A DNA stretch of 64,000 nt from an uncultured Eubacterium sp. Its GTDB lineage: Bacteria; Bacillota; Clostridia; Lachnospirales; Lachnospiraceae. The notes beneath the pieces were generated by a model. It saw nothing but the letters and a program-made list of their open reading frames with translations, was not told the origin of the DNA and did not search any database. The translations under genes and the position numbers were made by a program. The stretch is taken from assembly GCA_910577225.1 (NCBI GenBank), contig CAJTMV010000003.1:85049-149048 (forward strand). Reading direction: 5' to 3'. Shown here piece after piece: positions 58,382 through 64,000 of the stretch. Position 1 is the stretch's first letter; the number at the start of each line of letters is the position of its first letter.

Positions 58382-60499
58382 ATGGGCGATTATTTTAATG
58401 TAGCAGATATTTTTGGCGAAAATGTGTTTAACGATTCTGTGATGCAGGCACGTCTTCCTAAAAAAGTTTACAAAAAAATGAGAGAAATAATTGAAAATGG
58501 TGCGGAACTGGATCTGGCAACGGCGGACGTTGTTGCACATGAGATGAAAGAGTGGGCGATTGAAAAAGGTGCGACGCATTATACGCACTGGTTCCAGCCA
58601 TTAACCGGAGTAACTGCCGAAAAACATGATTCTTTTATTACAGCTCCGATGTCTAACGGCAAAGTGCTGATGAGCTTTTCCGGAAAAGAACTGATCAAGG
58701 GCGAGCCGGATGCATCTTCTTTCCCGTCCGGCGGACTGCGGGCGACATTTGAAGCGAGAGGGTATACGGCCTGGGACTGCACATCTCCGGCATTTGTCAG
58801 ACAGGATGCGGCAGGAGCAACGCTTTGTATACCGACGGCTTTTTGTTCCTATACAGGCGAGGCGCTTGACCAGAAAACGCCTCTGCTTCGTTCGATGGAA
58901 GTGATCAGCGATCAGGCGGTACGGCTCATTCGTCTGTTTGGAAACACGACAGCGAAGAAAGTAATTCCGTCTGTAGGACCGGAACAGGAATATTTTATCG
59001 TGGACAGAAAGAAATATCTGCAGAGAAAAGATCTGATTTTTACGGGACGTACGCTGTTTGGAGCTATGCCGCCGAAAGGTCAGGAAATGGACGATCATTA
59101 TTTTGGAGCGATTCGCGAGCGGATTGCAGCATATATGAAAGATGTCAATAAGGAGCTGTGGAGACTTGGCGTATCCGCAAAGACACAGCATAACGAAGTA
59201 GCTCCGGCACAGCATGAGCTTGCGCCGATTTACGCAGAATGCAATGTAGCGGTGGACGACAATCATCTGATTATGGAAACCCTCAAAAAGGTGGCCGGAC
59301 GTCATGGACTGCAGTGTCTGCTGCATGAGAAACCATTTGCAGGAGTCAATGGTTCCGGTAAGCATAACAACTGGTCGCTCGTAACAAACGATGGCGTTAA
59401 CCTGCTGGAGCCAGGCGTTACGCCTCATGAAAATATTCAGTTCTTACTGGTGCTTGTCTGTATTTTAAAGGCAGTTGATAAACATTCTGCATTGCTTCGG
59501 GCATCGGCAGCGGATGTGGGGAATGACCACAGACTGGGAGCCAACGAAGCGCCTCCGGCTATTTTATCGGTATTTTTGGGCGAACAGCTGGAAGATGTGA
59601 TTGCACAGCTGATCAGTACCGGTATGGCGACACATTCCATTAAGCGTCAGATGCTGGAAACTGGCGTTAAGACGCTGCCGGATTTTAGAAAAGACGCAAC
59701 CGACCGTAACCGGACGTCGCCATTTGCGTTTACCGGAAACAAATTCGAGTTTCGTATGGTAGGTTCGCAGGACTCCGTGGCACAGTCGAACGTAGTGCTG
59801 AATACAATTGTAGCAGAAGCCTTTTCGGAAGCATGCGACGTACTGGAAAAAGCAGACGATTTTAATCAGGCAGTGCATGATCTGATTAAGGAATATGCGG
59901 TAGAACATCAGAGAATTATTTTTAATGGCAATGGCTATTCGGACGAATGGGTAGAAGAAGCGGCCAGACGGGGTCTTCCAAATATCAAATCCATGGTCGA
60001 CGCCATACCGGCTTATACGGCAGAGGCTTCGGTCGCTGTATTTGAAAAGTTTAACGTATTTACAAAAGCAGAGCTTGAGTCACGTGTAGAGATCGAATAT
60101 GAGACCTATGCAAAAACGCTCAATATCGAAGCGAAAGCGATGATCGATATTGCAGGCAAGCAGATTATTCCGTCAGTAATTAAGTATACGACAGCCCTGG
60201 CAGCATCTGTCAACAGCATAAAAACTGCGTGTGACGCGGCGGACGTCAGCGTACAGATCGAGCTGCTGCAGGAAGTATCCGGATTGCTGGCAAAGACCAA
60301 AGCGGCGTTAAAGAAGCTGATGGAAGCGGATTGCGTTGGCTCATCGATGGAAGACGGACGGGAACGTGCCGTATATTACAGAGACGTCATTAAAACGTCG
60401 ATGGAAGCGCTGCGTGCTCCGGTCGATCAGCTGGAGATGATCGTAGATAAGGATATATGGCCAATGCCGTCTTATGGAGATCTGATTTTCGAAGTATAA
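58382..60499 (+). CDS. glnN: Glutamine synthetase, type III
   Basis: This 705-residue enzyme has the length of the GSIII family found in Bacteroides and Clostridia. It makes glutamine from glutamate and ammonia. GGLRATFEARGYTAWDCTSPAF near 117 (core FEARGYTAWD), VGPEQEYFIVD near 199, HNEVAPAQHELAPIYAECN near 271 (core NEVAPAQHELAP), HEKPFAGVNGSGKHNNWSL near 317 (core GVNGSGKHNNWS) and FRMVGSQDSVAQSN near 457 are the GSIII signatures. The ATG at 58382 follows AAGGAAATGAGGA; upstream in-frame codons to 58325 are in the leader. Confidence 0.95.
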   Translation: MGDYFNVADIFGENVFNDSVMQARLPKKVYKKMREIIENGAELDLATADVVAHEMKEWAIEKGATHYTHWFQPLTGVTAEKHDSFITAPMSNGKVLMSFSGKELIKGEPDASSFPSGGLRATFEARGYTAWDCTSPAFVRQDAAGATLCIPTAFCSYTGEALDQKTPLLRSMEVISDQAVRLIRLFGNTTAKKVIPSVGPEQEYFIVDRKKYLQRKDLIFTGRTLFGAMPPKGQEMDDHYFGAIRERIAAYMKDVNKELWRLGVSAKTQHNEVAPAQHELAPIYAECNVAVDDNHLIMETLKKVAGRHGLQCLLHEKPFAGVNGSGKHNNWSLVTNDGVNLLEPGVTPHENIQFLLVLVCILKAVDKHSALLRASAADVGNDHRLGANEAPPAILSVFLGEQLEDVIAQLISTGMATHSIKRQMLETGVKTLPDFRKDATDRNRTSPFAFTGNKFEFRMVGSQDSVAQSNVVLNTIVAEAFSEACDVLEKADDFNQAVHDLIKEYAVEHQRIIFNGNGYSDEWVEEAARRGLPNIKSMVDAIPAYTAEASVAVFEKFNVFTKAELESRVEIEYETYAKTLNIEAKAMIDIAGKQIIPSVIKYTTALAASVNSIKTACDAADVSVQIELLQEVSGLLAKTKAALKKLMEADCVGSSMEDGRERAVYYRDVIKTSMEALRAPVDQLEMIVDKDIWPMPSYGDLIFEV

Positions 60500-60547
60500 A
60501 AAGAGGTAAGCATCATTCCTTTTGGAAGGATTTGATCGATGGAAAAG

Positions 60548-60572
60548 AGTCCGGCGGAAGCCGGGCTTTTTT
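60548..60572 (+). terminator. Terminator of glnN
   Basis: AGTCCGGC-GGAA-GCCGGGCT followed by TTTTT. The remaining 170 bases to the next gene show nothing clear. Confidence 0.85.
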
Positions 60573-60742
60573 CGGTTTCTGAGGAGCCGTTTGCGGATAA
60601 ATTGACAAAAATGTGTGATTCTGCATCAAGGATTCCTGCAAATCTGCCGATATAAAAATTAATTAACATACATAAACGGTAAATGGATTTACCGCAGAGC
60701 ATGCAAAAGACAGCAGATGAGAAGATCAGGGAGGATGACAAT

Positions 60743-61564
60743 ATGGGTATGATGATTGGCGGAATGTATTCGGATAAAAGGGTGATACAGTTTACAAAAC
60801 CGGATGGTACTGTAGCGGGAACCGTTAGTTTTTCCAGATCAAAGCAGAAGAAGACAAAACGGCTGAATTATAATTTCAAAGCGGTTTCATCGCAGATACT
60901 GCTTGCAAAGACAGCAAACAGCGCTGGCAAGGTAGTGACGAAAGCGCGTGGAACGATAGCCGCGCTGCTGCGCAAAGTGGGATCGCAGGAGTATGACGAT
61001 ACAGACCTGCGGCATGCGATTCTTCATGCCAGAAAGATGGAGCGAATTGCAAAAAAACGGGAAAAACATCTCAAACAGGAAGAGGATATTGAGCAAAAAG
61101 GGAAAACGGAAGAATTTGAAGATGTGCTCACGGATGAACTGCAGAATCAGGAGGAGCAGCAGGAAGAGCTGAAACTCAGCGAAGAGGAGCTGAAACAATT
61201 ATTAGAAGAATATCAGGAGCTGATGCAGGAATCGATGGAGGAAATGGCAAGAGAAGCCTCTGTGGAAGATCTGTGCGAAGAATTTACCGGTGCGGTATAT
61301 GAGATGGAGCCGGAAGATCTGGAGAAGCTAAAGAAAAAACACCGGACAGATGAAATGCGGGAAATTATGGACGCGGATTTGAAATATCTGCGGGCTGTAT
61401 TTCAGAAGCTGGAAAAAGAACGGCAGGCGCTGAACAGCGGCGCTAAAAGTTTTGCAGATATGTCAGGAGGCGTATCGCTTGAGATTGCAGGGCTGGATAT
61501 ACCGGTAGATATGCCGGAAGTACCGGAGGTGATCCAGGGAAGCAATATTGACGCTATGGTATGA
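60743..61564 (+). CDS. Uncharacterised acidic coiled-coil protein
   Basis: This is a 273-residue protein that I do not recognise. A short conserved-looking N-terminus (MGMMIGGMYSDKRVIQFTKPDG) is followed by a basic region (about 40-115, SFSRSKQKKTKRLNYNFKAVSSQI). A long, very acidic helical segment (about 120-235) is rich in Glu, Gln and Leu. The tail ends in hydrophobic/proline residues. It has no signal peptide or membrane helix. GGGAGGA precedes the ATG at 60743. It is a single-gene unit between glnN and a MATE exporter. The basic-plus-acidic helical layout would suit a scaffold or structural protein; that is inference. Confidence 0.65.
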   Translation: MGMMIGGMYSDKRVIQFTKPDGTVAGTVSFSRSKQKKTKRLNYNFKAVSSQILLAKTANSAGKVVTKARGTIAALLRKVGSQEYDDTDLRHAILHARKMERIAKKREKHLKQEEDIEQKGKTEEFEDVLTDELQNQEEQQEELKLSEEELKQLLEEYQELMQESMEEMAREASVEDLCEEFTGAVYEMEPEDLEKLKKKHRTDEMREIMDADLKYLRAVFQKLEKERQALNSGAKSFADMSGGVSLEIAGLDIPVDMPEVPEVIQGSNIDAMV

Positions 61565-61568
61565 CGGG

Positions 61569-61602
61569 CGTAACGGTTTCATGGGTGATCTGTACCGTTA
61601 CG
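61569..61602. other. Hairpin CGTAACGGT...ACCGTTACG after the coiled-coil gene
   Basis: A perfect 9-bp stem with a 16-base loop, starting 5 bases after the stop codon. No U-tract. Confidence 0.5.
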
Positions 61603-61642
61603 GACAGGCAGCCGGATAAAAGAATAAATATAAAATTTATAC

Positions 61643-61671
61643 TTCACATTTCAGAAATTTTTTGATAGAAT
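61643..61671 (+). promoter_or_regulatory. Promoter of the second MATE gene
   Basis: TTCACA at 61643-61648, 17 bases, TAGAAT at 61666-61671 with an extended TGA. The resulting leader is about 220 bases and contains a CCCATA/TATGGG pair (61721-61753), but no gene. Confidence 0.6.
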
Positions 61672-61899
61672 AGATACGCAGGCATTTTGCACTGTAAGAG
61701 ATATCATATTATTCATAAAACCCATACGTGTTAAAGTGTATAAGCGATATGGGAGTGGATTTTTCAGGATTCGGATGAAATCTTTTTTTCGCCACATAAC
61801 TGTACAGGACATGCAGGTTTTGGAAACATTTGCCTGCTGCCTGCCGCAGATATGTGGTTTTTCTTATGCACAAAAATAATAGAAACCAGGAGGAGTATA

Positions 61900-63252
61900 A
61901 TGGAACAGACATTTATGAAAGAGAAAAAAATATTGCCGCTTGTATTGTCCATGGCGCTGCCAATGGTATTGTCTATGGCAGTAAATTCGCTATACAATAT
62001 TGTGGACAGCTATTTTGTGGCGCAGTACAGTGAAGATGCGATGACCGCTCTGGCGCTTGTATTCCCGGTGCAGAATCTGATCAATGCAGTGACGATCGGT
62101 TTTGGGATCGGGGTCAATGCAGTGACGGCTTATTATCTGGGCGCAAGGCAGGAGGAAAAGGCATACCGGGCAGCGACGCAGGGAGTGTTTTTAAATCTGG
62201 CGCATGGCGTGATTCTGGCTGGCGGATGTATCCTGTTTATGCCATTGTTTCTGCGCGCGTTTACATCGGTACAGGACATTATCGATCAGGCGCTGATCTA
62301 TTCCAATCGGGCCTTTTTATTTGCGCCAATGATTGCGCTGAGCCTGTCTTATGAAAAGATTTTTCAATCTGTAGGCAGGATGAAAGAAACGATGATCTGC
62401 ATGATGTGCGGATTTGTTACCAATATTATCCTGGATCCGTTAATGATTTTCGGCATCGGGGGTTTTCCGGTTCTGGGCGCCGCAGGCGCGGCTTATGCAA
62501 CCGGTATCGGGCAGTGCGTAACGGTAGCGGTTTATCTGCTGCTTTATAAGATACGGCCGATTCCGATAAAAATCGCAAAGGAATATGTAAGTAAAGATCG
62601 TGAAGTGACGACAAAACTATATGCGGTCGGGGTGCCGGCTATGCTGAATCTGGCGCTGCCATCGTTGCTGATTTCATCTTTGAACGGGATACTGGCCGCA
62701 TTTTCAGAAAAGTACGTGCTCGTACTGGGAGCATATTACAAACTGCAGACATTTATTTATCTGACGGCGAACGGCATTATTCAGGGTATCCGTCCGCTGG
62801 TCGGCTATAATTACGGAGCAGGCGAGTACCGGCGCGTGACACAGATTTTCCAGACTACGCTGAAGCTGACGATGGGAGTGATGCTTGCAGGTACGATCTT
62901 CTCCTGGGTAATTCCGAAAGAACTGATCGGCTTGTTTACTTCCAGTCCGGAAACGGTTGAGATGGGCGTAAGGGCACTGCATATCATCAGTCTGGGATTT
63001 ATCGTTTCGGCAGTATCGGTAACCTGTTCCGGCGTACTTGAAGGACTGGGGAAAGGAGCTCCTTCTTTATATATTTCACTCGCCCGGTATGTGGCAGTCA
63101 TTATACCGGCGGCCTTTTTGTTCAGCCGTTTTGCACAGGCTGACGGGGTTTGGTATGCATTTTGCTTTACGGAAGCTGTTGCTGCACTGTTTTCCTGGTT
63201 TATTTATCGTGGCTGTAACCGTTCGGATATCTTTGGTAGCGGGTGTCGGTAA
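61900..63252 (+). CDS. MATE-family efflux transporter
   Basis: This 450-residue transporter has about 12 membrane helices. The N-terminus PLVLSMALPMVLSMAVNSLYNIVDSYFVAQY (core NSLYNIVDSYFV), ILDPLMIFGIGGFPVLGAAGAAYATGIGQ near 175 (core LGAAGAAYATGIG) and NGIIQGIRPLVGYNYGAGEYRR near 296 (core GIRPLVGYNYGAG) are diagnostic. It would export drugs or metabolites with a cation gradient. CAGGAGGAG precedes the ATG at 61900; in-frame codons upstream to 61852 are not needed. Its 3' end borders the fold-back repeat region. Confidence 0.9.
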   Translation: MEQTFMKEKKILPLVLSMALPMVLSMAVNSLYNIVDSYFVAQYSEDAMTALALVFPVQNLINAVTIGFGIGVNAVTAYYLGARQEEKAYRAATQGVFLNLAHGVILAGGCILFMPLFLRAFTSVQDIIDQALIYSNRAFLFAPMIALSLSYEKIFQSVGRMKETMICMMCGFVTNIILDPLMIFGIGGFPVLGAAGAAYATGIGQCVTVAVYLLLYKIRPIPIKIAKEYVSKDREVTTKLYAVGVPAMLNLALPSLLISSLNGILAAFSEKYVLVLGAYYKLQTFIYLTANGIIQGIRPLVGYNYGAGEYRRVTQIFQTTLKLTMGVMLAGTIFSWVIPKELIGLFTSSPETVEMGVRALHIISLGFIVSAVSVTCSGVLEGLGKGAPSLYISLARYVAVIIPAAFLFSRFAQADGVWYAFCFTEAVAALFSWFIYRGCNRSDIFGSGCR

Positions 63253-63319
63253 ATAAGTCCTGGGGAATGATATGGAGATAAATTGGATACAGTGGTGTGC
63301 TTTGGGTGGCTGCGCGGAC

Positions 63320-63545
63320 GTGTCCGTGGCCGCTGGCAGGAACCTGGAACCGGCGGCAGGGGACTGCGCGGACAAGGGCAACGCTGCGGTGAACTAATCG
63401 TTAACTGCGACTAAGACATTCGGCGTGGGAGCCTCATGCCTAAGTCTCCGTAAACGCTGGATTTCACCTCCGCTAAAAGCGCCCTTTGGATGTCCTTTCA
63501 GTCCCCTGCCGCCGGTTCCAGGTTTCTGCCAGCGGTCACAGACAC
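63320..63545. repeat. GC-rich fold-back repeat, copy 1
   Basis: Inverted arms of 47 bases (63320-63366 and 63499-63545) match with about three mismatches. The 132-base centre includes CGGCGTGGGAGCCTCATGCC and TTTCACCTCCGCTAAAAGCG. Base composition is clearly GC-richer than the adjacent MATE gene. Translations of the arms give strings like SPAAGSRFLPA, which I regard as by-products of a dispersed repeat and not as proteins. Confidence 0.75.
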
Positions 63546-63810
63546 TGTTTACGGGTCAGCTTTAGGTGCATACAATTCAGTTGCTGTTAAATTAGAAAAC
63601 ATGACATTTCCAGATTCTATTACTCGCAGATGGGAACCATGCCTTGAGAAATACCCTGAAAGAGACAGAAAAGCACAGTTTTTACAGGCGTAACATCTGG
63701 TATTTACCTGCTACGTACACAGATGCAGCTACCAGTTCGTAACGCATGGCATCTGATGATATCAGGATGAAATAATTAAAAGTAATCCGATTAAAAACAG
63801 CCAAAAAACA
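63546..63810. other. Spacer between the two repeat copies
   Basis: About 265 AT-richer bases. A short frame ends at 63693 (GAYNSVAVKLENMTFPDS..., 40 residues after leaving the repeat) without a ribosome site. It may be a gene remnant, but I cannot identify it. Confidence 0.4.
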
Positions 63811-64000
63811 GTGTGCGTGACCGCCGGAAGGGGGGGCCTGGGAGCGGGCGGCAGGGGATCTGGCGGACATCCGAGGGGCGCTTTTAGCGGAGGTGAAATC
63901 CAGCGCTTACGCAGACTTAGGCATGAGGCCCACACGCCGAATGTCTTAGTCGGAGTTAGCGATTAGTTCACCGCAGCGTTGCCCTTGTCCGCTCAGTCCC
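63811..64000. repeat. GC-rich fold-back repeat, copy 2 (inverted, cut by window edge)
   Basis: The reverse complement of 63811-64000 aligns with 63360-63545 of copy 1, roughly 85% identical by eye. It covers the shared centre and one arm; the other arm lies beyond the window. The two copies therefore form a long inverted repeat around the 265-base spacer. Confidence 0.7.

Noticed and set aside
63076..63381. 101-codon minus-strand frame over the end of the MATE gene and the repeat
   Set aside because: It overlaps a well-supported transporter gene antisense, and its N-terminal part is repeat sequence.
63490..63693. 67-codon frame in the right-edge repeat as a gene
   Set aside because: Its first half is the arm of a palindromic repeat that reads similarly in copy 2; there is no ribosome site and no recognisable domain.
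1..64000. tRNA, rRNA, phage or insertion-sequence genes
   Set aside because: I looked for T-loop-like GTTCRANNC strings with an acceptor stem, for rRNA conserved segments and for transposase or integrase motifs, and found none that hold up.

Overview
This window looks like a chromosomal segment of a motile, anaerobic Gram-positive bacterium of the Clostridia, most likely a Lachnospiraceae-type gut bacterium. This rests on AGGAGG-type ribosome sites, an A-type flavodiiron protein, a type III glutamine synthetase, a split transketolase, an HPr kinase/RapZ/WhiA block, group II ECF transporter genes next to truA-rplM-rpsI, and VanW/G5 cell-wall proteins. The organism call is inference. I see no rRNA, tRNA, CRISPR array, phage or transposase gene. 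Nearly all genes lie on the + strand.

Layout. 1-9 kb: the 3' end of a heptad-repeat membrane protein gene, nth, a DnaQ-like exonuclease, a small unknown minus-strand gene, a VanW/G5 secreted protein, an AIR-synthase-like protein, an Lrp regulator overlapping an aminotransferase gene, and trmL. 9-13.4 kb: ecfA1-ecfA2-ecfT-truA, then rplM-rpsI with their own promoter. 13.4-17 kb: a YgjP-like metallopeptidase, a chemotaxis receptor and a PilZ protein. 17.0-18.2 kb: a gene-free interval described below. 18.3-22.4 kb: secA and a flavodiiron protein gene with a structured leader. 22.7-30.8 kb: a complete Wadjet anti-plasmid system in the order jetD-jetA-jetB-jetC. 30.8-34.2 kb: proB-proA, a Uma2-type nuclease and a divergent ThyX. 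34.4-42 kb: a pentose cluster (araA, fructose-6-phosphate aldolase/transaldolase-like gene, two transketolase halves, araD, aldose epimerase) and a sugar-binding lipoprotein gene. 42-49 kb: two possible small RNAs, a zinc-ribbon/HTH protein, pyrG, ftsH with a long repetitive tail, uvrC. 49-57 kb: hprK, an M18 aminopeptidase, murB-rapZ-whiA, a lipid kinase, a MATE exporter. 57-64 kb: fba, glnN, an unknown coiled-coil protein, a second MATE exporter, and a GC-rich fold-back repeat at the right edge.

The most unusual object is the 1.2 kb interval between the PilZ gene and secA. Its minus strand carries a strong promoter (TTGACA, 17 bp, TATTAT, with A-tracts upstream) at 18016-17988 and a terminator near 17077-17034. 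Between them is a tandem array of at least seven diverged repeats. Each has a GAAAGCGGGG-like box, 8-9 bases, then ATG. In five array copies and one outlier the ATG is followed by exactly four more codons and TAA (MDRTV, MGIII, MKTIV, MEGIT, MDRVI, MDTSV). Copies that lost bases between ATG and stop lost multiples of three. I read this as one abundant RNA of about 950 nt carrying an array of minicistrons, or a repeat RNA that looks like one. I do not recognise it.

Other second-look items are a promoter module shared by the flavodiiron gene and the Wadjet operon, a possible switch-like leader on the flavodiiron gene, several fold-back elements, and a possible attenuator before glnN.
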